A stretch of DNA of 64,000 nucleotides from Hyphomicrobium sp. (GTDB taxonomy: Bacteria; Pseudomonadota; Alphaproteobacteria; Rhizobiales; Hyphomicrobiaceae), in NCBI GenBank assembly GCA_030148725.1, contig JASBSU010000046.1, forward strand, positions 1-64,000. Reading direction: 5' to 3'. Shown in pieces: positions 16,993 to 25,956 of the stretch. How positions within the stretch are numbered: the first letter of the stretch is position 1; each line of letters opens with the position of its first letter. The notes below the pieces were generated by a model. The model was given only the letters and a program-made list of their open reading frames with translations. It made no database searches and was not told where the DNA came from. The position numbers and the translations under genes were made by a program.

Positions 16993-18138
16993 ATGAAACG
17001 CCGCACGAACACACGCGCCTCGAAGCTTTTCCGCGGCATCGCCGCCGTTGCAGCTTTTGCTTTCGTGACGGCCCAATCCGCCGCCGCCTGCACCGGCATA
17101 CTTCTGCACAACGCCGATGGCTCCATAGTCCATGGCCGCACGGTCGAATTCGGCATTCAGCTCGACATCACGTACGCGGTACTGGCGCGCAATTACGAGT
17201 TCACCGGCCTCACACCGCTCGGCGACGGCAAGAAGTGGACGACCAAATACGGGGTCCTGGGCGCCATCGTGTTTGGCAACCTCGGCGTCATGGACGGCAT
17301 CAACGAGAAGGGCCTGGCCATGGGTACCTTCTATTTCCCCACCATGGCCGAGTACACGCCGACGACCGCAGAGAACCAGTCGAAGTCGATGTCCTCGATC
17401 GACTTCTCGACCTGGCTTCTGACGCAGTTCGCGACGGTCGATGAGGTGAAGGCGGCCGTCGAGTCCGGCGAAGTCGTTGTCGCGCCGACCATGCTTCCCG
17501 GCTGGCCGCCCGCGGTACAGCCATTTCATTGGATCGTCTACGACAAGAGCGGCAAGAGCATCGTCATCGAGCCGCTGAAGGGTAAGCTCGTCGTCAGCGA
17601 CAACCCGCTCGGCGTGCTCACCAACTCGCCCAGCTTCGATTGGCATATGACGAACCTGCGCAACTACATCACGCTCAGCCCGCGCGATGTCCCGCCCGTG
17701 AAGATCGACGGAACGACTTTCCAGTCGTTCGGGATGGGTGCCGGTATGTTCGGCCTGCCAGGCGACTTCACGCCGCCCTCGCGCTTCGTTCGCGCCGCGG
17801 CCTTCAGCGCGACCGCCCTCAAGGCTCCGGACGCCACAGCCGGCATCTTCAGCGGCTTCCACATCCTCAACAACTTCGACATCCCTTACGGCGCGGCGCG
17901 CGAGGACGTGAACGGCACCGTGCACGCCGACCAGACGATTTTCACCACCATGCGCGACCCGCAGAATCTCAAGATCTACTTCAAGAGCTATGACGATCAG
18001 ACGATCCGCATGGTCGACATGAAGCGCTTCGACCTCGACGCCAAGGACGTGATGAAACTGCCGAGCGCCACTGGCCAGCAGTCCGTCGTGGACATGACGG
18101 GACAGTTCATCGCCAAGAAGACCGCGAACGCCGAATAA
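16993..18138 (+). CDS. Secreted linear amide C-N hydrolase (choloylglycine hydrolase family)
   Basis: 381 residues. A signal peptide (basic start, then a hydrophobic run ending AQSAAA) is followed directly by Cys33 in CTGILLHN. In this Ntn-hydrolase family, which includes bile salt hydrolase and penicillin V acylase, the N-terminal cysteine exposed by processing is the nucleophile. Thus signal cleavage before Cys33 would both export and activate the enzyme. GRTVEFG supplies the expected Arg near position 20 of the mature chain. The likely activity is hydrolysis of an amide such as an N-acyl amino acid, acyl-homoserine lactone or penicillin side chain. ATG 16993 has AGGAG upstream. Confidence 0.85.
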   Translation: MKRRTNTRASKLFRGIAAVAAFAFVTAQSAAACTGILLHNADGSIVHGRTVEFGIQLDITYAVLARNYEFTGLTPLGDGKKWTTKYGVLGAIVFGNLGVMDGINEKGLAMGTFYFPTMAEYTPTTAENQSKSMSSIDFSTWLLTQFATVDEVKAAVESGEVVVAPTMLPGWPPAVQPFHWIVYDKSGKSIVIEPLKGKLVVSDNPLGVLTNSPSFDWHMTNLRNYITLSPRDVPPVKIDGTTFQSFGMGAGMFGLPGDFTPPSRFVRAAAFSATALKAPDATAGIFSGFHILNNFDIPYGAAREDVNGTVHADQTIFTTMRDPQNLKIYFKSYDDQTIRMVDMKRFDLDAKDVMKLPSATGQQSVVDMTGQFIAKKTANAE

Positions 18139-18173
18139 GGATATGGGTCGGCAGCCTTGAGGTTGACGACCCA

Positions 18174-19283
18174 TCAATCTCCGTCGAGAGAGTTGAACCC
18201 GAGCGTCTGCCCGGTCAGCGTGCCGAGCGAGCCGCGACCCAACTCTTCGGCATTCTTGAGCGACAGCAGCATTGGCGCGAGGCGCTCGCGTGCCTTGGCA
18301 TCGGACAGCGGGTCGTCGGCGATAGCGACTGCGGCTTCGCCGGCGCGTAAAGCGAAGCCGAGGTCGGTCGCCACGCTTTCCAGCATCGCGACCGCGTCGC
18401 GCTCTTTATCCGTTTGAGCAAGATCGGGCGCAGTGAAGCCGTTATCGCCCAGAAGGCTGCGCTCCCCTTCAATGCCGGCCAGGACGAACGGCAATGCAAG
18501 CCCACCGTGCGGCAGCAGCGGACCGGTCTGCTTGGCGTCAGGCCCGTTGAGCGTAGCCAGCCGCTGAGTCAGGATAATTTCGAGCTGCGTGACATAGGCG
18601 CGATAGAGCGCCTGCGTCGTCTCCTTGTTGGTGAGATACGTCTTGTTTTCGGCGTCTCCGGCATGAAGCCACAGCTGACCGTAGTCGCCCATCCAAGCCG
18701 CATGCGTCTCCGAGGCAATCTGGGCGATGTCCGCCGCCAACGCCTTGACATAGCGACACCGGAACGCCGCTTCCGGCGCAGCATCGGCGAGCTGCTCCGA
18801 GTGCAGCCCGAAAAGTGCAACATCGAGGGCACCGAAGCCCTGCACCGCGACACTCGCGCCAGCGAGCTTCGCCGGGTCTATATCCGCATCGTCGTGCTTT
18901 GCCAGCAGCTTTGCTGTCTGCTTCCCGACGATGCCGTGTGTGTCGGGGTAGAACAGAAGCCGATCGAGCCTCTGCATTTGTGAGATCGGGCCAAAGCGGA
19001 CGAACTCGATGCGCCCGAAGGCGAGGAGAGCCGTGCGGGCAGCGTCCCGCGCCGCAGCCAAGGCTGCGGCCGACGGGCGTGCGCACAATGCTTCGGAGCG
19101 TTCCGCCAACGCCCGTGCTGCGTCGTCGAACGCGGCATAGCCCGGCAGGATGATCTTCTCGTAGCTCTGCCGCCCAAGCGCCGCGTCGTCGAACGCTGCG
19201 GCTGCCGTTGCCCCGGCAGCACCGAGCATCGTCACGCACGCGAGTAGCAGACACGCGCGTTTCAAAGCATCAATTGCGCTCAC
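18174..19283 (-). CDS. Imelysin-like periplasmic protein (divergent)
   Basis: 369 residues from a GTG whose bases overlap the stop of the upstream di-haem gene (GTGA, 19280-19283). A signal peptide is present (LLLACVTMLGAAGATAAAA). The body resembles the imelysin fold but has VQGFGALDVALFG where canonical members have GxHxxE. It is clearly paralogous to the protein at 22329-23426: both have VEF/IEF-R-GP-SQ, an AVQG segment and the ending GFNxLDGD. Such proteins occur with imelysins and DUF1513 in iron-regulated clusters. It may bind metal or act as a partner of the imelysin encoded two genes upstream. Confidence 0.78.
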   Translation of the reverse strand: MSAIDALKRACLLLACVTMLGAAGATAAAAFDDAALGRQSYEKIILPGYAAFDDAARALAERSEALCARPSAAALAAARDAARTALLAFGRIEFVRFGPISQMQRLDRLLFYPDTHGIVGKQTAKLLAKHDDADIDPAKLAGASVAVQGFGALDVALFGLHSEQLADAAPEAAFRCRYVKALAADIAQIASETHAAWMGDYGQLWLHAGDAENKTYLTNKETTQALYRAYVTQLEIILTQRLATLNGPDAKQTGPLLPHGGLALPFVLAGIEGERSLLGDNGFTAPDLAQTDKERDAVAMLESVATDLGFALRAGEAAVAIADDPLSDAKARERLAPMLLSLKNAEELGRGSLGTLTGQTLGFNSLDGD

Positions 19284-20767
19284 AGCGACTCCACGAAACG
19301 TATCAGCGCCGCGCGCTCTTTCGCCGACAACGCCCGATAGCCATCGCGCGCCCGTTGCGCCTCGCCGCCATGCCATAGAATAGCTTCCTCGATGTTACGC
19401 GCCCGCCCGTCGTGCAGGAATCGGGTATGTCCGCTAACGAGCTGGGTCAGGCCGATACCCCAAAGCGGTGCGGTGCGCCACTCGCGACCATCGGCGGCGC
19501 CCTCCGGACGATGGTCAGCCAACCCCTCGCCCATGTCGTGCAAGAGCATGTCCGTATAAGGCCATATTTTCTGACGGCTGATCTGCGGCTGCCCGTTGAT
19601 TTCCCCGGTCACGAACGAAGGGCGGTGACAGCCCTGGCAGCCAAGAGCGTGGAAGACCTCTTGGCCCTGCCGCACCGAGGCATCGTCGATGTCGCGCCGA
19701 GGCGGTACGGCGAGGTTTTGTGCATAGAAGGCGAGGGCGTCGAACGCCTTCTCGCCCACCTCCAGTCCGCCGTCGCGATCCGTATTGCCGTTCGGTGCAT
19801 CGAGGCAGGTTGGCTGCGCCTTCGTGCAATCGCCCGATGCGCGCCCATCGATGGGGTTTGAGAGCCCCATGTCCAGCGTGAGCGCATTCGCCGACTGCTC
19901 CCTTACCGACGGCATGACCGCCTTCCAGCCGAAGCGCCCGAGCGTCACGCGATCGAGCTGCGACGACCAAACCTCGCTGACGCGCCCGGATATGCCGTCT
20001 CTGTCGGCGTCGTTCGGGTCCGCGCCGGCGCGAATGACGTCCTCTGGTATCGCCTCCAGCAGCCCGAGGCCGATCATCTGCGGAGCAACGCGCGCCGACA
20101 GCATTGTGCCGGCATGCAGTGGCCCATACTTGAGAGCATCCACCCCGTACGTCGGGCGGCGCAGCGTCACGACCGTGCCGTCGCCAAGCGTGACCCGCTC
20201 GTTCGAATAGTCGATCCGCACATGGCCTTCGTTGTCGAGCCCACGGGCAGCATCGTTCTGAAGTTGCGCGCCATACTTCGGCTCTTCGATGCTGGCAATC
20301 CGCCGAGCGGCAAGAAGCTGGCGCTGCGCGTCGTTCTGCGGCGGCACGGAAAGTCGCAGCACCATCGACACCGCGCGATCCGCCGGGAAGTTGCCGGCGG
20401 GTGGGTGTCCGCGCCCGTCGTTGAGGTGGCAGCTCTGGCAGGAGCGAGCGTTATGGAGCGGCCCGAGGCCGTCGGAGGCCGTTGTCGACGATGGCGCTGA
20501 CACCCACAGCTTGCGGAATATCGCGTTGCCGATCTTGAATCGCTCCTCGCCCTCAGCGGCCAAACCGTTAGAGGCATGTGAGAAAGCCGCCGGCCCCGCA
20601 ATGCTCTCGCGCGTGGTCGCGCCCCCGCCGGGACTCTCCTCGCCCAGCTCTGCGATCATTGCGGCGCTGTTCCCGTACGATGCGCCGCCCGCAGCGAGCA
20701 TGGCAACAGCGCCCGGCGCGAGGAGCGCCAGGCGGTAGCGAGACGGCCATATCGGATCGCGGCGCAT
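19280..20767 (-). CDS. Di-haem cytochrome (DUF1111 family, so-called thiol oxidoreductase)
   Basis: 495 residues. Two c-type haem sites are visible: CQSCH (residues 110-114) and CQGCH in the last quarter. The sequence between is typical of the DUF1111 di-haem family, related to the MauG/cytochrome c peroxidase fold. An N-terminal hydrophobic segment sends it to the periplasm, where haem is attached. These genes accompany imelysins in bacterial iron-uptake loci, where a redox role in releasing or oxidising iron is suspected but unproven. It lies between two imelysin-family genes and overlaps the downstream one by 4 bases. Confidence 0.88.
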   Translation of the reverse strand: MRRDPIWPSRYRLALLAPGAVAMLAAGGASYGNSAAMIAELGEESPGGGATTRESIAGPAAFSHASNGLAAEGEERFKIGNAIFRKLWVSAPSSTTASDGLGPLHNARSCQSCHLNDGRGHPPAGNFPADRAVSMVLRLSVPPQNDAQRQLLAARRIASIEEPKYGAQLQNDAARGLDNEGHVRIDYSNERVTLGDGTVVTLRRPTYGVDALKYGPLHAGTMLSARVAPQMIGLGLLEAIPEDVIRAGADPNDADRDGISGRVSEVWSSQLDRVTLGRFGWKAVMPSVREQSANALTLDMGLSNPIDGRASGDCTKAQPTCLDAPNGNTDRDGGLEVGEKAFDALAFYAQNLAVPPRRDIDDASVRQGQEVFHALGCQGCHRPSFVTGEINGQPQISRQKIWPYTDMLLHDMGEGLADHRPEGAADGREWRTAPLWGIGLTQLVSGHTRFLHDGRARNIEEAILWHGGEAQRARDGYRALSAKERAALIRFVESL

Positions 20768-20799
20768 AGCGAATTAACGGCAGAGCGCCGCAGCGGAAA

Positions 20800-22071
20800 T
20801 CATCGCACCGCGCCCGGCTGATCGAGGCTATCGGAGCCCTCGAACTCGATGGCTTTCAGCTCCAGCGCGGCGATATCTCGCTCGAATTCCTTCGACTGCG
20901 CGATGAGCGCCTGGATGGCCTGATCGACGAGCGCGTTCCCGGCTTCGTTCCCTTCGCCGATCATCTGGTCGTAGGCTTCCCCGCCATTGGCACGATCGAC
21001 GATGGCCTGCATGCGCTTCATTGTTTCCGCGATCGCCGCGCGCGTCCGCTGGTCTGCCTCCGGAGATTTTGCTTTGACGAGATCCGCAGCGCTGGGACCC
21101 GATACGGTCGATCCGTCGATACGCTTGTAGCTGCCGAGATAGACGTTCTGGATGCCGAGCGCGTCGTAGTAGTGCGAGTTGTGCGTATTGTCGGAGAAGC
21201 AGTCCTGCTCTTCTTCCGGATCATGGATGAGCAGGCCAAGCTTCATGCGCTCGCCGGCAAGTTCACCGTACGACAGGCTACCGAGCCCCTTGAACAGCGC
21301 AACGAGTCCCGCGCGCCCGTCATCCGCCATGACCGCCTTGCGGGCGGCGCCTTCCGCGCCCCACTGCGCCGTCATGAACGTCAAATCGTCGATCAGCAGA
21401 TCGGTGGCAGCCTGGAGGTACTGTGCGCGGCGATCACAATTCCCGCCGGTGCACCTCGCGGTGTCGTAGTCGCTCGCCGGGCGTGCGCCAGCGCCGGGGC
21501 CGGTCCCGTTGAGATCCTGTCCCCACAAGAGGAACTCGATGGCGTGATAGCCGGTGGCCACGTTGGTTTCGACGCCGCCTGCATCGCGCAGCTTGTCGGA
21601 CAGCAACTCCTTGGTGATCTTCGAGGTGTCGACAGTCTCGCCGCCGATCTTGAGGGACGTGTTTGCGATGACGTTGGCGGCGTAGAGCTCGTTGCTCTCG
21701 CTCGTCTGGTCGACGTAGTCCTGCGAGACGTAGTCGATGAGGCCCTCATCGAGGGGCCACGCGTTGACGCGCCCTTCCCAGTCATCGACGATTTTGTTGC
21801 CGAAACGGAACGCTTCCGTCTGCATGTATGGCACCCGTGCCGCGATCCACGCCTTGCGTGCAGCGATGAGGTTTTCCTCGGTCGGCGATTTGACGAGCGT
21901 GTCGACGGCAGCCTTGAGTTTCTGCGCCTCGGCCAGCGAGTCGGCATAGGCAGCTTCTGCGATATCGGCGTAGTTCTTCGCGACAGCGGAGATCGCCGGT
22001 GCATCGGCTGCCGCGCTCGGTAGGGCGCCCAGGAAGACCAGCGCGGCCATTGCGGCGAAGATTCTCAGCAT
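20800..22071 (-). CDS. Imelysin family protein (canonical, IrpA-like)
   Basis: 423 residues with a signal peptide (LRIFAAMAALVFLGALPSAAA). The diagnostic imelysin motif GxHxxE is present in GYHAIEFLLWGQD, preceded by INAW-type WEGRVNAWPLDEGLIDYV. Imelysins such as IrpA and AlgP7-like proteins are periplasmic, probably iron-binding, helical proteins. First gene of the minus-strand operon imelysin, di-haem cytochrome, imelysin-like; it diverges from another imelysin-like gene, suggesting one iron-responsive control region between 22072 and 22328. The long upstream in-frame extension was discarded because the signal peptide starts at the ATG at 22071. Confidence 0.9.
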   Translation of the reverse strand: MLRIFAAMAALVFLGALPSAAADAPAISAVAKNYADIAEAAYADSLAEAQKLKAAVDTLVKSPTEENLIAARKAWIAARVPYMQTEAFRFGNKIVDDWEGRVNAWPLDEGLIDYVSQDYVDQTSESNELYAANVIANTSLKIGGETVDTSKITKELLSDKLRDAGGVETNVATGYHAIEFLLWGQDLNGTGPGAGARPASDYDTARCTGGNCDRRAQYLQAATDLLIDDLTFMTAQWGAEGAARKAVMADDGRAGLVALFKGLGSLSYGELAGERMKLGLLIHDPEEEQDCFSDNTHNSHYYDALGIQNVYLGSYKRIDGSTVSGPSAADLVKAKSPEADQRTRAAIAETMKRMQAIVDRANGGEAYDQMIGEGNEAGNALVDQAIQALIAQSKEFERDIAALELKAIEFEGSDSLDQPGAVR

Positions 22072-22159
22072 GACGTGTGGGCCTCTGTTTGGTTTACTGG
22101 CATTGGAAACGCGCGTTTGAGCGCCGCCGCAGATCAGCGGGCGCCCCCGCGCCGAGCGA

Positions 22160-22188
22160 TGTGAATAAATACCGACTGTCGAAGTCAA
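22160..22188 (-). promoter_or_regulatory. Possible promoter of the minus-strand imelysin operon
   Basis: On the minus strand a TTGACT hexamer (22183-22188) sits in an AT-rich context in an otherwise GC-rich gap. A -10 element 17 bases downstream would be TTCACA, which is poor; TATTCA at 15 bases is the alternative. I could not recognise a clear Fur, Irr or RirA box here. Confidence 0.3.
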
Positions 22189-22328
22189 GATTATTTTTCC
22201 CTCCCGCCAGACTAAAGACAGCGCCCTACGAACGTCACCGCAGCACGTAACTGTGGCGGCCATGTCTGCTAGGATAGCGGGCATCGTGGGCGACGGCGAT
22301 TCTTGGGGCGGCGCTGGACTGTGAAACG

Positions 22329-23426
22329 ATGAACGGGACACTCGGGCGCATCCTCGCCGCAGTATTTGTGCTCGGTATGGCGAGCATTTCGACTGGAGTG
22401 GGTGCCGCACCTGCGGCGCCATCGTTCTCCAAGCTGAACGCCCGTGTCATCGACAAATACGTTATGCCGCGCTTTACCGCTCTTTCCGACACGACGGCAA
22501 AGCTGGCATCGACGCTCGACCGCACCTGCGCGGGCGATGAAAAAGCCGCAGCCAATGTCACCAAGGATTACGCGGACGCCGTTCTCGCTTGGGGCGCCGT
22601 CGAATTCCTGAGAGTGGGCCCCTTGTCGCAGGTGGGGAGGCCGGAACGCTTCGACTTCTGGCCCGATCCGCGCGGCGTCACGCAGCGGCAGGTTGCAGCG
22701 CTCGCTTACAAGCGCGACGCCACGGCGCTTGACCCTTCGGCGCTGTCCAAGAAAAGCGCTGCCGTGCAGGGCCTGTCGGCGCTCGAAGTTCTGCTTTACA
22801 ACGACCAGCATCCCATCACCGGCGACAACGAGGCGGCGCGCTACCGCTGCGGGCTGGCGCGCGCGATGGCGCAATCTACCCACGCGCTGGCGGCGGAAAT
22901 ACTTACCGAATGGCAAGGTGACGCCGGGTGGCGCCAGCGTATGGTGTCGCCCAAGCCCGATGATGAGCGCTACAAAAGCGCGGAGGAGCCCGCCGCCGAT
23001 TTCGCCAGAGCTTTGATCACCGGGCTTCAGATGATCCAGGATCGCGAGATCGCGCCGATGATCGCAGCCCTGCAGACGCCCGATAAGTCGCCGCGCCTCC
23101 CGTTCTCGCGCTCCGGTCTGTCGGCACGCTATGCCGCCGCCGGCGTTGCATCGGCCAAGGCGCTGTACGACACAATGGACCTCGCGCGCCGCATGCCGAG
23201 CGACAAGGCGTGGATGCCGCGCTGGATCAACTCGGCATTTCAACGGCTGTCGCGAGATGCGCCGAGTGCGATAGAAGGAATACCGGACGCAAAGAACAAC
23301 CCGGAGCGCGCGCGTGACCTTCGCATGGTGCGCTTCCACATCGAAGGCATCCGCAAGCTGGTCGGCCGCGAGATCGCGCCGCTGGCAGGACTGACGATAG
23401 GATTCAATGAGCTCGATGGCGATTGA
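22329..23426 (+). CDS. Imelysin-like periplasmic protein (divergent)
   Basis: 365 residues with a signal peptide ending near GVGAAPA. It is paralogous to the protein at 18174-19283: VEFLRVGPLSQ, SAAVQGLSALEVLLY and the C-terminus GFNELDGD match segment by segment. The GxHxxE motif is absent. The 3' end overlaps the start of the DUF1513 gene by 20 bases, so they are coupled. In other bacteria one such second imelysin usually stands between the di-haem protein and DUF1513; here it appears on both sides, suggesting a local duplication. Confidence 0.78.
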   Translation: MNGTLGRILAAVFVLGMASISTGVGAAPAAPSFSKLNARVIDKYVMPRFTALSDTTAKLASTLDRTCAGDEKAAANVTKDYADAVLAWGAVEFLRVGPLSQVGRPERFDFWPDPRGVTQRQVAALAYKRDATALDPSALSKKSAAVQGLSALEVLLYNDQHPITGDNEAARYRCGLARAMAQSTHALAAEILTEWQGDAGWRQRMVSPKPDDERYKSAEEPAADFARALITGLQMIQDREIAPMIAALQTPDKSPRLPFSRSGLSARYAAAGVASAKALYDTMDLARRMPSDKAWMPRWINSAFQRLSRDAPSAIEGIPDAKNNPERARDLRMVRFHIEGIRKLVGREIAPLAGLTIGFNELDGD

Positions 23427-24552
23427 CAGGCGGCAATTCCTGGTCGGAACGGCACTGACGCTGGCGACGGCCAGCGCATCCAAAGCGTTCGCCGGCATGC
23501 TGGGCGACGAAGTGGATACCGGTGTGAGGGCAGGCGATCTCGTCGCCGCCTGCCGCCGTCCCGACGGCACGTATTCGGTTGTCGTTCTGTCGATCGACGG
23601 CACGATATTGCGTGAAGTTCCGCTCAATGGCCGCGGCCACGACATCGCTCTCAACGGCACAACGGGCGAAGCCGTCGTTTTCGCGCGTCGCCCCGGATCT
23701 TTCGCGCTCGCCTTCGACGTGCACGGACGCCGCGATCCGGTCCTCTTCACCACGCCCGCAAACCGGCATTTCTACGGTCACGGCACCTTCTCTCGCGACG
23801 GACGGCTACTCTATGCCACCGAGCACGACAACGACACGCGCAACGGTCTCATCGGGGTTTACGACGCGAGCGGCGGATACAAACGCGTCGGCGAATTTCC
23901 GACCTACGGCATCGGCCCGCACGAGGCGATCCTCCTGGCGGACGGCAAGACGCTGGCGGTTGCCAACGGCGGCATCGAAACGCACATCGAGCCGGGGATG
24001 ACCGGCCGCGAGAAGCTCAATGTCGAGAGCATGCAGCCATCGCTCGCCTTCGTTGACGCCGCGACCGGAAGGCTGCTCGCTCAGCACACGCAGAGCGGCG
24101 GCCTGCACAAACTCTCGATCCGTCATCTCGCGCAGGACGCGAGCGGCTCCGTGTGGTTCGGTTGCCAATGGGAGGGCGCCAACACCGATACGCCGGAACT
24201 CGTCGGCTGCGCCGGCATCGACAGGCCGCTGCGCATTATCGAGCCGTCAAAGCCGATGGGCGCCAAACTGTCGGGCTATATCGGCGCCGTTGCGATCAGC
24301 GGCAATGGCCGGCTGCTTGCAGCATCCGCCCCGCGCGCCGGGCGCATCATGTACGTCGATACGGAACGCTTCGCGGTCGTCGGCGAAACGCTGCTCATGG
24401 ACAGCTGCGGCGTCACCGCCGCGTCAGACGATCGCTTCGCCATGACGTCAGGCATGGGCGTGGTGCAGCTCGACGCGCCCGATCACACGCACCTTGCGAC
24501 GACGACCTTTCCGGGCCGCTCGTTCGACAACCACCTGCGCATCATCGGGTAG
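23407..24552 (+). CDS. DUF1513 protein, Tat-exported beta-propeller
   Basis: 381 residues. The start MSSMAIDRRQFLVGTAL is a twin-arginine signal (RRxFL), so the folded protein is exported by Tat. The body is rich in repeated strands of the kind GHGTFSRDGRLLYATEHD and GPHEAILLADGKTLAVANGG, consistent with a seven-bladed propeller as in the DUF1513 family. The family co-occurs with imelysins and di-haem DUF1111 proteins; its function is unknown. Start 23407 overlaps the upstream gene; 23416 is an alternative. It converges with the O-antigen ligase-like gene with only 9 bases between stops. Confidence 0.87.
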   Translation: MSSMAIDRRQFLVGTALTLATASASKAFAGMLGDEVDTGVRAGDLVAACRRPDGTYSVVVLSIDGTILREVPLNGRGHDIALNGTTGEAVVFARRPGSFALAFDVHGRRDPVLFTTPANRHFYGHGTFSRDGRLLYATEHDNDTRNGLIGVYDASGGYKRVGEFPTYGIGPHEAILLADGKTLAVANGGIETHIEPGMTGREKLNVESMQPSLAFVDAATGRLLAQHTQSGGLHKLSIRHLAQDASGSVWFGCQWEGANTDTPELVGCAGIDRPLRIIEPSKPMGAKLSGYIGAVAISGNGRLLAASAPRAGRIMYVDTERFAVVGETLLMDSCGVTAASDDRFAMTSGMGVVQLDAPDHTHLATTTFPGRSFDNHLRIIG

Positions 24553-24561
24553 GCGCGGCGC

Positions 24562-25932
24562 TCAGGCCGGATGCGGAGCCGTGCCGACGAGCCGACCGCG
24601 ACGACCGCCGATAAACTCGGGACGGCGGTCGCCGACGATGCGAGGCGCGCGCCGCTGCTGCGGCATGGCGACGGCGCCATCAGACGCCGTCATCATTCCC
24701 CAGATGAGCGCCATCAGCACGTAGAAGTGCCGCCAGTGGTCGCTGTCGATGATGATGCCCTCGAACGCCGTCGCGGCGAAGACCGCATAGACGGCGATGA
24801 ACAGCAGGCGCAGCTCGCCTGCTCTCATCGCGTGACGCAGGCCCAGAACCAGCGTCAGCCCGACGAGGATCCAATAGATCCCCCCACCCAGCCAGCCTGC
24901 GCTGAGCATGATCGTGAGGTACACGTTGTGCACCTCCTCGTGGTGATAGCGCGCCGTGAACTCCTGCGCGCCGATGCCGAGTGGATGCTCCAAGATGAGG
25001 TCGATCGCCTTCGCCTGCCCACCGAACCGGCCATCGGAGCCGGTGTCGTAGGATTGGTCCAGACTGGCGCGCTGCGAGACGAGCTCGCGCACCTGATCAT
25101 TGCTGAGCGCAGCCAGCACGACGGTGGCCGCCATGATCCCACCGAGCGCCAGAAGCGCGATGATTTTCAGGCGCACGATGGATTGGCGCGACGTCGCCAT
25201 CGCCAGATATCCGAAGATCGCGAGCGTCACGACGAGATTGATCCACGCGCCGCGCGAGAAGCTGAGGAACACCGCCAGCATCAGGAAGCCGGCGATGCCG
25301 AGCGGAACGATCATCCGGCGGAACGGCAGCTCCAGCGCCGCGCTCAGCAGATAGACGATAGGTACGATCAGAAACGGCCCAAGAACGTTCGGGTCCTTGA
25401 ACGTGCCAGTGGCGCGATCGTAGCGGGTGAACAGCTCGCTCGCGCCGGGAAGCAGGCCGAAGTAGCCGATGAGGGCAGCCGCCGCCGCGATAAGCGCCGC
25501 CACCGTCCAGGCATTGAGTATCAGCTTGGCGTGCGCGCGCGGGGCGTAGGCGACGAAGCCCGCGAGCACGAAGCACGCAGCGTAGAGATAGATCGTCACC
25601 GCAACGTGGATGTTCGTCGGCTGCGGTGAATGCGAGAACGTTGCGGCGATCATCGCGCCGGCGCCTGCAACGAGCCACAACGCGCCGAATGCCAGGAGAC
25701 CACGATTGAAAGCGACAAGCCCGATGGTCGGCAGCAGCACGATCAGCCCGATCGTTAGCGCATCGACGGGGGCCGGCTCGGAGAAAACGATGCCGCTGGT
25801 GGCAAAGGTGATCGCCACCGCTGCGAGCGCCAGCCACGTGACGATGCCGCGCTTCTTGGCGGGCACTACGCCATCGCCGGCGTTAGCGCCGAAGGGATGG
25901 ATCCCGGCTGAAGTGCTCGCGATTGCGGCCAT
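24562..25932 (-). CDS. O-antigen ligase / polymerase family membrane protein (Wzy_C)
   Basis: 456 residues with about ten hydrophobic segments. The Wzy/WaaL signature FLSFSRGAWINL lies at about residue 235, and a large periplasmic loop follows (GFGGQAKAIDLILEHPLGIG, then HNVYL). This family polymerises or ligates undecaprenyl-linked sugar repeats at the outer face of the inner membrane. With the priming transferase, GT4, Wza-like and Wzc-like genes beside it, the likely role is polymerisation of an exopolysaccharide. It is the last gene of the minus-strand run and ends in a basic, proline-rich tail. Confidence 0.85.
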   Translation of the reverse strand: MAAIASTSAGIHPFGANAGDGVVPAKKRGIVTWLALAAVAITFATSGIVFSEPAPVDALTIGLIVLLPTIGLVAFNRGLLAFGALWLVAGAGAMIAATFSHSPQPTNIHVAVTIYLYAACFVLAGFVAYAPRAHAKLILNAWTVAALIAAAAALIGYFGLLPGASELFTRYDRATGTFKDPNVLGPFLIVPIVYLLSAALELPFRRMIVPLGIAGFLMLAVFLSFSRGAWINLVVTLAIFGYLAMATSRQSIVRLKIIALLALGGIMAATVVLAALSNDQVRELVSQRASLDQSYDTGSDGRFGGQAKAIDLILEHPLGIGAQEFTARYHHEEVHNVYLTIMLSAGWLGGGIYWILVGLTLVLGLRHAMRAGELRLLFIAVYAVFAATAFEGIIIDSDHWRHFYVLMALIWGMMTASDGAVAMPQQRRAPRIVGDRRPEFIGGRRGRLVGTAPHPA

Positions 25933-25956
25933 GCCCTGTTCCTGCGCGCGCCGACC

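Noticed and set aside
16864-18177. 437-codon open frame antisense to the choloylglycine hydrolase gene
   Set aside because: Shadow of a gene with clear signal peptide and catalytic Cys on the other strand.
22183-22200. Shared 13-mer AATAATCTTGACT before the imelysin operon and before glsA (about 63485)
   Set aside because: Many 13-mers are shared by chance in 64 kb; the overlap is explained by two -35-like hexamers in AT-rich context.
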